Under the pieces are notes generated by a model, which saw nothing but the letters and a program-made list of their open reading frames with translations, searched no databases and was not told the origin of the DNA. A stretch of 48,751 nucleotides of DNA, taken from the NCBI RefSeq assembly GCF_001477055.1, contig NZ_LDRK01000025.1, positions 1 to 48,751 on the forward strand. Reading direction: 5' to 3'. The translations under genes were made by a program, and so were the position numbers. Positions 33,177 to 41,809 of the stretch are shown here, piece after piece. The stretch is from Leucobacter chromiiresistens. GTDB taxonomy: Bacteria > Actinomycetota > Actinomycetes > Actinomycetales > Microbacteriaceae. Every line of letters begins with the position of its first letter. Position 1 is the stretch's first letter.

Positions 33177-34751
33177 ATGCGGGTGACGGGCGGAGGTGTG
33201 AGCGGAGGCGCGGGCGCTCGGGGCGCCGCCGCTCGGGGCGCGGGCGCTCGTGGCGCGAGCGCGGGCGCCGCCGCTCGGGATGCGCGCAGTCGCGGGGATC
33301 GCGCGGCCCGGATGCGCGGCGTCGGGGCGCTCGCGGCGGCCGCACTGCTGCTGAGCGGTTGCGCGAGCTGGGGCCTCACGCAGCGCGAGTGGGCGGCGAC
33401 GCTCGAGGCGGGCGACGGCGTCGCCTCCGTCGACTGGCGCTACCAGAACAATTGGCCGAGCAGCAGCCCGCGATACGACGCGACCGTCGTCGTCGAACGG
33501 GGCGTCACCGGCGACGAGGCGCGTCGCATCGCCGACGCGAGCTGCGCGACCGAGACGCGGATCGACGGCCTCACCGTTCGCACGGATGAGGCGTCGGCCT
33601 CCGAAGGCACGGATGAGGCATCGGCCTCCGAGGGCTCCGTCGAGCTCCGCACGGAGGGGTCGTGCGTCTCGCGCGCCGACCTCGAACGCTTCGCCGGCGC
33701 CGTCGACGCGCTGAATGGGCTCCCCGACGCGTCGGGGGTGCGATTCTCGGTCGTCAGCACTGCTGGCCCCGACGGGGAGGATGGTGCTGAGGTCGCAGAT
33801 GGGAACGGCGGCGCGAGTGGCGACGTCGATGCCGATGGCGACGAGGGCGCGCCCGCAGGCGCTCCACCGTTGACGGTGCGCGTCACCACGCCCGACGAGG
33901 CGGTGCTCGGGTCGATCCTGCCCGCGCTGCACGAGGCCGCGGGAGACGCCGGCCTCGCGCTCACCGCGGAGCGCATCGGCGCGGAGGGAGGCGCCGGCAC
34001 CTCGGTCGACGCGAAGCTGCCGCCGGGTGCGCGCATCGACGACCTCATGACCCTCTTCGCGCTCGCGACCCGCATCGATCACCGGAGCATCTCCCTGACC
34101 GATACTGCGATATCGGTCTCCGCCTCCTCGACCGCGGCGACGGAGGCGACCCCGGCCGCCGAGCTCGCCGCGGCGGGAGCGGCGCTCGGCATCGAGACCC
34201 GGGTCGCGTTCGACACTGCCGGTGCATCCGGGGGCTCGGACGGCTCCGGCGGCTCGGAGGCCGATGCCGAGTCCGCGCGAGCCGCCGCGCTCGATCGCCT
34301 GACCGACGTGCCGGGCGGCGCGGTCGTCGAGCACGTCGCCGTGGGCGGCGAGCTCTCCGTGCGCACGCAGCACGCCGAAGGCGTCGAGGCGGCGGTCCGC
34401 ATCATCGCGGAGACCCCCGAACTCGGCGGCTCGTTCCGCGTGCACGCGCCCGAGAGCGACGGCCTGTTCTGGGTGGCGGTCCGGGCCGGATCGCCCGCCG
34501 CCGACGTCGCCGGTGCGGCGACGCGGACCGGACTCGGCGTGCGCGAGCGCATCCCGTCGATCGATCGCGCGATCGTCTCGCTCACCGGCGAAACGCCGGA
34601 GCTGACGGTGTACCTGCGCGATTCGAGCGCCGAGTCGGTGGCGGCGGCGCGCGGCACTCTGGCGGAGGTCGCGGCGGGCGGCCTGTTCGGCGAGGTGCGG
34701 CTGGCTGCCGACGGCATCGATTTCGACGATCAGGTCGTGCCTGCGCCCTGA
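33177..34751 (+). CDS. Lipoprotein of unknown function
   Basis: A 524-residue protein. An unusual 45-residue Gly/Ala/Arg-rich extension (1-45) precedes a normal lipoprotein signal (MRGVGALAAAALLLSGC, Cys62). The mature part is about 460 residues, acidic, with repeated alpha/beta-looking segments and low-complexity linkers including TDEASASEG twice. I recognise no domain. The ATG at 33177 fits the leaderless promoter; the Met at residue 46 (position 33312) is a plausible alternative that would give a standard signal peptide. The extension is encoded by repetitive GC sequence and might be recently grown. Confidence 0.75.
   Translation: MRVTGGGVSGGAGARGAAARGAGARGASAGAAARDARSRGDRAARMRGVGALAAAALLLSGCASWGLTQREWAATLEAGDGVASVDWRYQNNWPSSSPRYDATVVVERGVTGDEARRIADASCATETRIDGLTVRTDEASASEGTDEASASEGSVELRTEGSCVSRADLERFAGAVDALNGLPDASGVRFSVVSTAGPDGEDGAEVADGNGGASGDVDADGDEGAPAGAPPLTVRVTTPDEAVLGSILPALHEAAGDAGLALTAERIGAEGGAGTSVDAKLPPGARIDDLMTLFALATRIDHRSISLTDTAISVSASSTAATEATPAAELAAAGAALGIETRVAFDTAGASGGSDGSGGSEADAESARAAALDRLTDVPGGAVVEHVAVGGELSVRTQHAEGVEAAVRIIAETPELGGSFRVHAPESDGLFWVAVRAGSPAADVAGAATRTGLGVRERIPSIDRAIVSLTGETPELTVYLRDSSAESVAAARGTLAEVAAGGLFGEVRLAADGIDFDDQVVPAP
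33582..33635 (+). repeat. 27-bp in-frame tandem duplication
   Basis: Two adjacent 27-base units with two differences, each encoding TDEASASEG in the lipoprotein linker. Confidence 0.92.
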
Positions 34752-34814
34752 ATGTCGGCGGCACATGAGACGGTACCTCTGCACACCCACTCCTCCCCCG
34801 AAACACGGTGCTCC

Positions 34815-36236
34815 ATGAACACACTGACGATCGCGCTGCTGAGCGCGAACCTGCTCCTCCTCATCGCCGTGCTCATCGTGCTGCTGGTGCGCACGGGGCG
34901 CCGTGCCGACTCCACGGCTCCCTCCGGCGATCTGCGCGCCCTCCCGGCCGAGATCCGGCAGGATCTCTCGGCGCAGCGCGCCGAGATCGGGCAGTCGCTC
35001 TCGGGCATCACCGATCGCCTGCACACGAGCGCGCAGGCGACCCTCGCATCGCAGAACGCCCTCCGCGCGAGCGTCGAGGCCCGCTTCGACGATCTTCGAG
35101 CCGCGAACGACGCGAAGCTCGAACAGGTGCGGGTGGCGGTCGGCGAGCAGCTGCAGCAGCGTCTGAAGGCGTCGCTCGACGAGAACGCGCGGCGCGTGCA
35201 GGCGCTCGGCGAGGTGCACGTCGCGAAGCAGACCGAGCTGCAGGCCGTGCTGCGGGAGGAGCTCGAGAAGCTGCGACTCGGCAACGAGGCGAAGCTCGAG
35301 AAGATGCGCGAGACCGTCGACGAGAAGCTGCAGGGCACGCTCGAGCGCCGCCTCGGCGAATCGTTCCGCCTGGTGAGCGATCGGCTCGAACAGGTGCAGA
35401 AGGGGCTCGGCGAGATGCAGACGCTCGCCTCCGACGTGGGCGGCCTGAAGCGCGTGCTGACCAACGTGAAGAATCGCGGCAGCTGGGGCGAGGTGCAGCT
35501 GGCCCGCCAGCTCGAAGACATGCTGACGCCCGAGCAGTACGCGGAGAATGTCGCCGTGCGGCCGAGCTCCGCGGAGCGGGTCGAGTTCGCCGTGAAGCTG
35601 CCCGGTCGCGGCGACGACCACGAGACGGTGTGGCTGCCGATCGACTCGAAGTTCCCCCAGGAGGACTACGAGCGTCTTCTCGAGGCGCAGGAGGGCGGCG
35701 ACCGCGGCGCGGTCGAGGCGGCGAGCAAAGTGGTGGAGCGCGTCATCATCACGCAGGCGAAGCTGATTCGCGACAAGTACCTGGAACCGCCGCACACGAC
35801 CGACTTCGGCATCATGTACCTGCCCACGGAGGGCCTCTTCGCGGAGGTCATCCGGCGCCCGGGCCTCACGAGCCGGCTGCAGTCGGAGTTCCACGTCACC
35901 GTCGCCGGGCCGACCGTGCTGATGTCGCTCCTCAACAGCCTGCAACTCGGGTTCCGCACGCTGGCCATCGAGCGACGCAGCTCCGAGGTCTGGCAGGTGC
36001 TCAGCGCGGCCAAGGGCGAGTTCCAGAAGTACGGGCAGGTCTGGGAGAAGCTCGGCAAGCAGCTCGCGACCGCGCAGAACACGGTGAGCGAAGCGGGGCG
36101 CCGCACCCGCGCCGTCGAGAAGCGACTCCGTGCGGTCGAGACGCTGGAGCCGCAGGGCGCGGCCACCGCGATCGACGAGCTCCTCCCCGGGGCGGAACGC
36201 GACGGCAGCGCTGAAACATTCTGGGACGACGAGTGA
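34815..36236 (+). CDS. rmuC: DNA recombination protein RmuC homologue
   Basis: A 473-residue protein: an N-terminal membrane anchor (about 6-27), a long coiled coil (about 40-210), then the RmuC nuclease-like domain with GSWGEVQLARQLEDML, VWLPIDSKFP, HTTDFGIMYLPTEGLFAE and a second helical tail. RmuC limits inversions at short repeats in E. coli and has been linked to anti-phage or DNA end processing in others. The ATG at 34815 places the helix at the very N-terminus; an ATG at 34752, touching the lipoprotein stop, would add 21 unconserved residues. Confidence 0.91.
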   Translation: MNTLTIALLSANLLLLIAVLIVLLVRTGRRADSTAPSGDLRALPAEIRQDLSAQRAEIGQSLSGITDRLHTSAQATLASQNALRASVEARFDDLRAANDAKLEQVRVAVGEQLQQRLKASLDENARRVQALGEVHVAKQTELQAVLREELEKLRLGNEAKLEKMRETVDEKLQGTLERRLGESFRLVSDRLEQVQKGLGEMQTLASDVGGLKRVLTNVKNRGSWGEVQLARQLEDMLTPEQYAENVAVRPSSAERVEFAVKLPGRGDDHETVWLPIDSKFPQEDYERLLEAQEGGDRGAVEAASKVVERVIITQAKLIRDKYLEPPHTTDFGIMYLPTEGLFAEVIRRPGLTSRLQSEFHVTVAGPTVLMSLLNSLQLGFRTLAIERRSSEVWQVLSAAKGEFQKYGQVWEKLGKQLATAQNTVSEAGRRTRAVEKRLRAVETLEPQGAATAIDELLPGAERDGSAETFWDDE

Positions 36237-36270
36237 GCGCCCGCTGACGCCGACGGACGGCCGTGCCGCG

Positions 36271-36298
36271 CGAGCGGCCGCGCGGGCGCGGCCGCTCG
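36271..36298 (+). terminator. Hairpin after rmuC
   Basis: A 13-bp inverted repeat CGAGCGGCCGCGC and its complement around GG, 34 bases after the stop. No T-run. Confidence 0.55.
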
Positions 36299-36315
36299 GG
36301 CGCAACGCCGTGCGC

Positions 36316-36321
36316 TAACGT
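36316..36321 (+). promoter_or_regulatory. -10 box, leaderless start of HAD gene
   Basis: TAACGT ends 6 bases before the ATG at 36328. Confidence 0.5.
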
Positions 36322-36327
36322 AAGACC

Positions 36328-37209
36328 ATGGCCTCTGACGCGCTCTCGCGCGCCGCGCATCACGGTGCGGCTCCCTCCCCTCGCCCGACGACGCCGCTGC
36401 GGCTCCTGGCCCTCGACATCGACGGAACGCTGATCGACAGCGCCAAGCAGATCATGCCGTTCACGCAGCAGGAGGTCGCCCGAGTCGCTGCGACGGGCGT
36501 GCACCCGGTGATCGTGACGGCGCGCGCCATCAACGCTTCGCTGATCATCGAGCGCAAGCTCGGCGTCGCCGCCTCCCACATCGCATTCGGGGGCGGCACG
36601 GTGCGCGTCCGCACCGGCAGCGGACTGACCGTGCTCGAGGAGCACCCGTTCGAGCGTTCCGACGTCGCGCTCATGCTCGACGCCGCGAACGGCGCCGATG
36701 TGCACATCGGCGTGTACACCGCGACGGAGTGGCACGTGAGCGACCTCGGGTTCTGGGGGCTGCGCGAAGCGCGCAACACGTCCATCTGGCCCGACTCGGT
36801 CGGCGACGGAGCGCCGCTCCGGGCCCCCGCCGATCCGGTGTTCAAGCTGATGTTCCGCGGCCTGCCCGAGACGCTCGCCCCGATCAAGGAGACGATCGAC
36901 CGCGAGCTGCCGGGCGCGTTCGCGCACCTCTCCGCCCGCGTGCTCGAAGTCACGACGTCGCGCAAGCACGGAGCCCTCCGGGCGCTGAGCGATCATCTCG
37001 GCATCGCGCCCCACGAGGTGATCGCCTTCGGCGACACCGAGGCCGACGTCCCGATGCTCGAAGCGGCCGGTGTCGGCGTCCTGATGGGCAACGCCGATCC
37101 CGAGCTCCGAGTCGCGCCGCACGTCGAGCGCACCCTGTCGAACGATGAGGAGGGCGTGGGGCTCAGCCTCCGCAAGCACTTCCCGACCGACGCGCCGTTC
37201 CGCATCTGA
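36328..37209 (+). CDS. Cof-type HAD-IIB sugar-phosphatase-like hydrolase
   Basis: A 293-residue HAD-superfamily phosphatase of the Cof/IIB type. Motif I LALDIDGTLID (two Asp), motif II Thr in IVTARA, motif III Lys in TSRKHGALRAL, motif IV FGDTEADVPML, and an alpha/beta cap in between. Family members dephosphorylate sugar phosphates, PLP or flavin phosphates; no specific substrate is indicated. An extra 25-residue N-terminal tail is present. The start at 36328 fits the -10 box. Followed by a hairpin and a large gene-free region. Confidence 0.9.
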   Translation: MASDALSRAAHHGAAPSPRPTTPLRLLALDIDGTLIDSAKQIMPFTQQEVARVAATGVHPVIVTARAINASLIIERKLGVAASHIAFGGGTVRVRTGSGLTVLEEHPFERSDVALMLDAANGADVHIGVYTATEWHVSDLGFWGLREARNTSIWPDSVGDGAPLRAPADPVFKLMFRGLPETLAPIKETIDRELPGAFAHLSARVLEVTTSRKHGALRALSDHLGIAPHEVIAFGDTEADVPMLEAAGVGVLMGNADPELRVAPHVERTLSNDEEGVGLSLRKHFPTDAPFRI

Positions 37210-37224
37210 CGCGGGGCCGGCACA

Positions 37225-37250
37225 GCGCCCGGCTCCGCTTCGCCGGGCGC
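37225..37250 (+). terminator. Hairpin after the HAD hydrolase gene
   Basis: A 9-bp stem GCGCCCGGC/GCCGGGCGC with an 8-base loop (TCCGCTTC), 15 bases past the stop. Confidence 0.65.
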
Positions 37251-37266
37251 ACTCCCCGCCCGTCCG

Positions 37267-37481
37267 CCGGTGCACACCCCATTCGCCGGTGCACGTCTCC
37301 CGAGCCGGGGCACCGATGATTCACGTGTGCCTCGGCGAAGGAGAGGTACGTCGGCGTGCAGCGGCGCGACCGGAAACCAGGGCGTGCCGTCAGCCGCACC
37401 GACGGCGCGGCGCCGCTGCACCTAGAACTCGCCGAAGCACACGGCAGTCGCACGTGCACCGGCGAGAAAGCGGTGCACCGG
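37267..37481. other. Nested inverted-repeat element in gene-free gap
   Basis: Four collinear inverted blocks nest inside each other: 37267-37275 with 37473-37481 (9 bp), 37283-37296 with 37452-37465 (14 bp), 37324-37338 with 37429-37443 (14 of 15), and 37356-37367 with 37410-37421 (12 bp). Blocks 1-2 are separated by 7 bases on both sides, so an RNA or cruciform arm of about 215 bases is possible. GCCGGTGCAC also recurs in direct orientation at 37266, 37286 and (as GCCGGGGCAC) 37304. No protein with homology is seen in any frame. The rest of 37210-37643 holds a terminator hairpin and a tandem repeat. Confidence 0.8.
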
Positions 37482-37520
37482 TGAAAGATCGCCGAGCGGC
37501 AGGCGGCGACCGCACACTTG

Positions 37521-37620
37521 CGCTCGAGCGCACGCCGTCGGGCGCGAGCGCACGCCTCAGCGCTCAAGCGCACGCCGCAGGGCGCGAACTCACACCTCAG
37601 AGCGCGGGCGCACGACGGCG
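37521..37620. repeat. 20-bp tandem repeat in a 40-bp higher-order pattern
   Basis: Five exact 20-base steps (37521, 37541, 37561, 37581, 37601). Units 1 and 3 share CGCTC-AGCGCACGCCG; units 2 and 4 share GGCGCGA and CACCTCAG- or CGCCTCAG-type ends, so the true unit is 40 bases, 2.5 copies. It ends 23 bases beyond the glpX stop. Confidence 0.88.
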
Positions 37621-37643
37621 CGCACCAGCGCGCCCGCGGACGG

Positions 37644-38627
37644 CTACGACCAGCGGTTGGGGTCCATGTCGCTCGTGACGTGGCGAATGGTGCCCGAGTG
37701 GGCGCGCATGACGATGCTCTCCGCGCGCACGAACGGCCCGTTGCGCTTCACGCCGTCGACGAACTCGGCGTCGGTGATGCCGGTGGCGACGAAGTAGCAG
37801 TTGTCGCTCGCCACGAGATCGTTCGCCTCGAGCACGCGGTCGAGATCATGGCCGGCGTCGAGTGCGCGCTGGCGCTCCTCGTCGTCCTTCGGCCAGAGCC
37901 GTCCCTGGATCACGCCGCCGAGCGCCTTCACGGCGCACGCCGTGATGATGCCCTCGGGGGTGCCGCCGATCCCGACGCACAGATCGATGTTCGAGTCCCA
38001 GCGCGCCGCGTTCACGCCGCCCGCCACGTCGCCGTCCATGAGCAGCCGCGTGCCCGCACCGGCCGCGCGGATCTCGGAGATCAGCTGCTCGTGGCGCGGG
38101 CGATCCAGCACCGCGACGCGGATGTCCGATACATCGACGCGCTTCGCACGGGCCAGCGCGCGGATGTTCTCGCCGATGGGACGGCGGATGTCGACGACGC
38201 CGACCCCGATCGGGCCGCACACGAGCTTGTCCATGTAGAAGACGGCCGACGGGTCGTACATGCTGCCGCGGTCGGCGACCGCGATGACGGAGAGCGCGCC
38301 GGGGCGCCCCTCCGCGGTGAGCCGGGTGCCGTCGATCGGGTCGACTGCGACGTCGCACTCGGCGCCCTCGCCGTTGCCGACCACCTCGCCGTTGTAGAGC
38401 CAGGGAGCGTCGTCCTTCTCGCCCTCGCCGATCACGACGGTGCCGCGCATGTTGACGGTCGAGAGGAAGCGCCGCATCGCGTCGACTGCCGCGCCATCCG
38501 CTGCGAGCTTGTCGCCGCGGCCGATCCACGGTGTCGAGCGCATCGCCGCCGCCTCAGTAGCGCGTACGAGCTCCATTGCGAGGTTGCGATCGGGCTGCCA
38601 TTCGCCCAGCGAATCCGGTTCAGTCAT
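37644..38627 (-). CDS. glpX: Fructose-1,6-bisphosphatase class II
   Basis: A 327-residue gluconeogenic enzyme hydrolysing fructose-1,6-bisphosphate to fructose-6-phosphate. Family motifs: GRGDKLAADGAAVDAMR, GEGEKDDAPWLYNGE, DPIDGTRL (metal site) and GIGGTPEGI. Class II is the usual FBPase of actinobacteria. The ATG at 38627 follows TAGGCT by 7 bases, a leaderless start, divergent from the aldolase gene with the reverse function-partner FbaA. Confidence 0.96.
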   Translation of the reverse strand: MTEPDSLGEWQPDRNLAMELVRATEAAAMRSTPWIGRGDKLAADGAAVDAMRRFLSTVNMRGTVVIGEGEKDDAPWLYNGEVVGNGEGAECDVAVDPIDGTRLTAEGRPGALSVIAVADRGSMYDPSAVFYMDKLVCGPIGVGVVDIRRPIGENIRALARAKRVDVSDIRVAVLDRPRHEQLISEIRAAGAGTRLLMDGDVAGGVNAARWDSNIDLCVGIGGTPEGIITACAVKALGGVIQGRLWPKDDEERQRALDAGHDLDRVLEANDLVASDNCYFVATGITDAEFVDGVKRNGPFVRAESIVMRAHSGTIRHVTSDMDPNRWS

Positions 38628-38634
38628 GCCTGCA

Positions 38635-38651
38635 AGCCTACCGCGTAGACT
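38635..38651. promoter_or_regulatory. Back-to-back glpX and fbaA -10 boxes
   Basis: TAGGCT (minus, 38635-38640) and TAGACT (plus, 38646-38651) are separated by five bases, so polymerases for glpX and fbaA compete for the same DNA. Confidence 0.6.
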
Positions 38652-38691
38652 GGTGCGACGAAGCGGACCCCAACGAAGTCAAGGAGCGCAC

Positions 38692-39720
38692 ATGCCCGTC
38701 GCAACACCGGAACAGTACGCCGCCATGCTCGACGCCGCGAAGACCGGAGCGTTCGCGTTCCCCGCGGTCAACGTGTCGAGCTCGCAGACCCTGAACGCCG
38801 CCCTGCAGGGCTTCGCGGAGTCGGGATCGGACGGGATCATCCAGGTGACGACGGGCGGCTCCGACTACCTCGCCGGGCACACGGTCAAGAACCGCGCGGG
38901 CGGGGCGATCGCATTCGCCAAGTACGCCGAGGAGGTCGCGAAGGCGTACGACGTGACGGTGGCGCTGCACACCGACCACTGCCCGAAGAACGCGCTCGAC
39001 GACTTCCTGCTGCCGCTGGTCGCGGCGAGCGAGGCGCGCGTGGCCGAGGGCGGCCTCCCCTACTTCCAGTCGCACATGTGGGACGGCTCGGCCGTTCCCC
39101 TGCCCGAGAACCTCGAGATCGCCCAGGAGCTGCTCCCCCGGCTCGCCGCGATGGACGTCGTGCTCGAGGTCGAGATCGGCGTCGTCGGCGGCGAGGAGGA
39201 CGGCGTCAGCCACGAGATCAACGATCAGCTGTACACGACCCTCGACGACGCGGTGGCGACCGTCGAGGCGCTCGGCCTCGGCGATCGCGGCCGGTACCTG
39301 ACGGCGCTCACCTTCGGCAACGTGCACGGCGTGTACAAGCCGGGCGGGGTGTCGCTGCGGCCCGAGCTGCTGGCGGAGATCCAGCAGGGTCTGCAGACGA
39401 AGTACGGCACGGGCGAGAAGCCGCTCGATCTCGTCTTCCACGGCGGCTCGGGCTCCTCCGCCGAGGAGATCGCCGAGGCCGTGCGCAACGGCGTCATCAA
39501 GATGAACATCGATACCGACACGCAGTACGCGTTCACGCGCGCGCTCACCGACTACATCCTGAAGAACTACGACGGCGTGCTCAAGATCGACGGCGAGGTC
39601 GGCAACAAGAAGCAGTACGACCCCCGCGCCTGGGGCAAGGTCACGGAGTCGGCGATGGCGGCGCGCGTCGCGGTCGCCGCCGAGCAGCTCGGCTCCGCCG
39701 GGAAGTCGGTGAGCGCGTAG
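38692..39720 (+). CDS. fbaA: Class II fructose-bisphosphate aldolase
   Basis: A 342-residue zinc-dependent aldolase interconverting fructose-1,6-bisphosphate with DHAP and glyceraldehyde-3-phosphate. Zinc-site motif LHTDHCPK, the acidic EVEIGVVGGEEDG segment, FGNVHGVYKPG and VFHGGSGS are typical of the FbaA-type subclass. The ATG at 38692 has an AAGGAG site and a leader of about 35 bases. Its TAG overlaps the GTG of the next gene. Confidence 0.97.
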   Translation: MPVATPEQYAAMLDAAKTGAFAFPAVNVSSSQTLNAALQGFAESGSDGIIQVTTGGSDYLAGHTVKNRAGGAIAFAKYAEEVAKAYDVTVALHTDHCPKNALDDFLLPLVAASEARVAEGGLPYFQSHMWDGSAVPLPENLEIAQELLPRLAAMDVVLEVEIGVVGGEEDGVSHEINDQLYTTLDDAVATVEALGLGDRGRYLTALTFGNVHGVYKPGGVSLRPELLAEIQQGLQTKYGTGEKPLDLVFHGGSGSSAEEIAEAVRNGVIKMNIDTDTQYAFTRALTDYILKNYDGVLKIDGEVGNKKQYDPRAWGKVTESAMAARVAVAAEQLGSAGKSVSA

Positions 39721-40514
39721 TGGCGCATCCGAGCGACGACGCAGCGCAGGCGCAGTCGGCGGATCGCCCCCGCCCGGCGTACGGCGAGCTCGCTCCCGAG
39801 GGCTGGGAGTGGACGCCCGAGACGAACGACGGCGGGCGGGCGAACGAGGCGTCGCCCGCGAGTGGCGGCTCGGGAACGCCGGTGAACGGCGTGCCGCACA
39901 ATCTGGGCGCTCGGGGCGACGGATCCGCTGCCGCGTCGGCGCCCGTGTCCGCTCCCGCCTCCGCTCCGTCGGCGGGATCGCGCGATCCCGAGCCCTACCG
40001 CGCCCCCGCACCGCAGGCGCCGCAGGCTCCCCGCGAGTCGGCGCCGCCTCGGGCGGGTGAGCCGTCGGGCCCGCAGAGCGGGTTCGGCGCGCCGCAGCGG
40101 AAGCCGCGCACGGCGGATCGCGTGATCACGATCATCCTGCTCGTGCTGGGCATGTTCGGCTCGCTGAACTTCGCAGGGTCGATGATGAGCCTCCCGGCGA
40201 GCCTCTCCCTGATGGGATCCGCGTTCGAGATCGAGAACTTCACGGTTCCGTCGTGGGTCGGCGCCGTCGGCACCGTGACGGCGATCGCGATCTTCGCGGT
40301 GTTCGCCGTGAATCTGATCTTCTCGATCCAGCGCATGCGCGCGCGCAAGCTCGCGTTCTGGGTGCCGCTCACCGCCGGCGCGATCGTCGTCATCGGCACG
40401 ATCATCGTGACCGCCGTGGTGCTGTTCAACGTTCCCGAGCTGATGAGCGCAGCCTCCGATCCGACGGCGATGCAGAAGCTGCTCGACTCGCTGTCGGAGA
40501 TGAGCCAGCCCTGA
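39720..40514 (+). CDS. Pro/Ala-rich membrane protein (possibly DUF6264)
   Basis: A 264-residue protein: a long disordered Pro/Ala/Ser-rich cytoplasmic part (1-130) opening with RPAYGELAPEGWEWTP, followed by three hydrophobic helices (about 138-160, 178-202, 212-240). The opening resembles the actinobacterial DUF6264 family, but I hold that loosely. The GTG at 39720 overlaps the fbaA stop by one base (TAGTG), implying co-translation with the aldolase. Function unknown. Confidence 0.75.
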   Translation: MAHPSDDAAQAQSADRPRPAYGELAPEGWEWTPETNDGGRANEASPASGGSGTPVNGVPHNLGARGDGSAAASAPVSAPASAPSAGSRDPEPYRAPAPQAPQAPRESAPPRAGEPSGPQSGFGAPQRKPRTADRVITIILLVLGMFGSLNFAGSMMSLPASLSLMGSAFEIENFTVPSWVGAVGTVTAIAIFAVFAVNLIFSIQRMRARKLAFWVPLTAGAIVVIGTIIVTAVVLFNVPELMSAASDPTAMQKLLDSLSEMSQP

Positions 40515-40520
40515 CGATGC

Positions 40521-40555
40521 GCGGGAGCGCTTGACGAGACGTCGGGCGCTCCCGC
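40521..40555. terminator. Hairpin between convergent genes
   Basis: A perfect 10-bp stem GCGGGAGCGC/GCGCTCCCGC with a 15-base loop, 6 bases after the membrane-protein stop and facing ispH. Likely ends at least the fbaA transcript. Confidence 0.6.
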
Positions 40556-40616
40556 ACCGCGCACGGCGCGGAACCCCGCATCGCGGCCGGCGCCGAGGCC
40601 GGGTCGGAGACTCGGC

Positions 40617-41708
40617 TCAGCGCGCGCGACCGCCCAGCGCACGGGCGTCGCGATTGCCCGCCGCGTCCTGACGCAGTTCCTTCGGCAGGGAGAACACCAG
40701 GTCCTCCTCCGCGGTGACGGCGGCCTCGACGTCGCCGTACCCCGCGTCGGCGAGATCGTCGAGCAGCTCCTGCACGAGCACCTCGGGCACCGAGGCTCCA
40801 CTCGTCACGCCGATCGTGCGCACGCCGTCGAGCCACTCCTGACGCACTTCGCTCGCGAAGTCGACGCGGTGCGCGGCCCGCGCGCCGTACTCGAGCGCGA
40901 CCTCTCTCAGACGCACCGAGTTCGACGAGTTCGCGGAGCCGACGACGATCACGAGGTCGGCCTGCGGGGCGATCTGCTTGACGGCGACCTGGCGGTTCTG
41001 CGTCGCGTAGCAGATGTCGTCGCTCGGCGGATCCTGGAGGTTCGGGAACCGCTCGCGCAGCCGCCGCACGGTCTCCATGGTCTCGTCGACGGAGAGGGTG
41101 GTCTGCGAGAGCCAGACGAGGCGGTCGGGGTCGCGCACCTCGAGCCCGTCGACGTCGTCGGGAGAGTTCACGATGGTGATGCGGTCGGGCGCCTCGCCCG
41201 CCGTTCCCTCGACCTCTTCGTGGCCGGTATGACCGATGAGCAGGATGTCGAGATCCTGCTTCGCGAAGCGCACCGCCTCGCGGTGCACCTTGGTGACGAG
41301 CGGGCAGGTCGCGTCGATCGCGTGCAGCCCGCGCGCCGCGGCCTCGTCGACCACCGCGGGCGAGACGCCGTGCGCCGAGAAGACGACGTGCGCGCCCGGG
41401 GGCACCTCGTCGACCTCCTCCACGAAGATCGCGCCCATCCGCTCGAGCGTGCGCACGACGTGCACGTTGTGCACGATCTGCTTGCGCACGTAGACGGGGG
41501 CGCCGTAGCGCACCAGAGCCTTCTCGACGGCGACGACCGCGCGATCCACGCCGGCGCAGTACCCGCGGGGAGCCGCGAGGATGACCTTCTTCGCCCCCGC
41601 CACCGGCAGATCGCGCAGACGCCCCGCCTGGCGGCGCAGCCGGGGCATCGCCAGCGTCACCACGGGCGCGCCGATCGTGCGCTGATCTCGCACCTGGGTG
41701 TCGTTCAT
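40617..41708 (-). CDS. ispH: 4-hydroxy-3-methylbut-2-enyl diphosphate reductase
   Basis: A 363-residue iron-sulfur enzyme for the last step of the MEP pathway, giving IPP and DMAPP. The three cluster cysteines lie in [19 protein letters not shown] and [10 protein letters not shown]; substrate motifs [15 protein letters not shown] and SSNSVRL are present. A 35-residue N-terminal extension is common in actinobacteria. The ATG at 41708 follows TAGAAT by 7 bases. Divergent from xseA, a common actinobacterial arrangement. Confidence 0.96.
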   Translation of the reverse strand: MNDTQVRDQRTIGAPVVTLAMPRLRRQAGRLRDLPVAGAKKVILAAPRGYCAGVDRAVVAVEKALVRYGAPVYVRKQIVHNVHVVRTLERMGAIFVEEVDEVPPGAHVVFSAHGVSPAVVDEAAARGLHAIDATCPLVTKVHREAVRFAKQDLDILLIGHTGHEEVEGTAGEAPDRITIVNSPDDVDGLEVRDPDRLVWLSQTTLSVDETMETVRRLRERFPNLQDPPSDDICYATQNRQVAVKQIAPQADLVIVVGSANSSNSVRLREVALEYGARAAHRVDFASEVRQEWLDGVRTIGVTSGASVPEVLVQELLDDLADAGYGDVEAAVTAEEDLVFSLPKELRQDAAGNRDARALGGRAR

Positions 41709-41715
41709 GCGGCCG

Positions 41716-41721
41716 ATTCTA
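41716..41721 (-). promoter_or_regulatory. -10 box, leaderless start of ispH
   Basis: TAGAAT on the minus strand, 7 bases before the ATG at 41708. Confidence 0.55.
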
Positions 41722-41797
41722 CCGCCGCCGCCTGCGGGGATCCGGGGTGACGGCCGGGTGCGACGGCCCGCCGGCGGAGCCCGCACCGGCCGCTCAC

Positions 41798-41803
41798 TAG
41801 GCT
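41798..41803 (+). promoter_or_regulatory. -10 box, leaderless start of xseA
   Basis: TAGGCT ends 6 bases before the ATG at 41810; no Shine-Dalgarno sequence. Confidence 0.6.
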
Positions 41804-41809
41804 GGACGC

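Noticed and set aside
33048..36305. A 1085-codon minus-strand open frame
   Set aside because: It lies wholly antisense to the lipoprotein and rmuC genes, which have clear domain motifs; its own translation is Arg/His/Leu-rich without recognisable domains.
37521..37620. CRISPR-like array
   Set aside because: The units abut without spacers and there are no cas genes; it is a simple tandem repeat.
37145..37678. Open frames in the repeat-rich gap on both strands
   Set aside because: They run through the HAD stop, inverted repeats and tandem repeats, have biased composition and no ribosome site or known motif.
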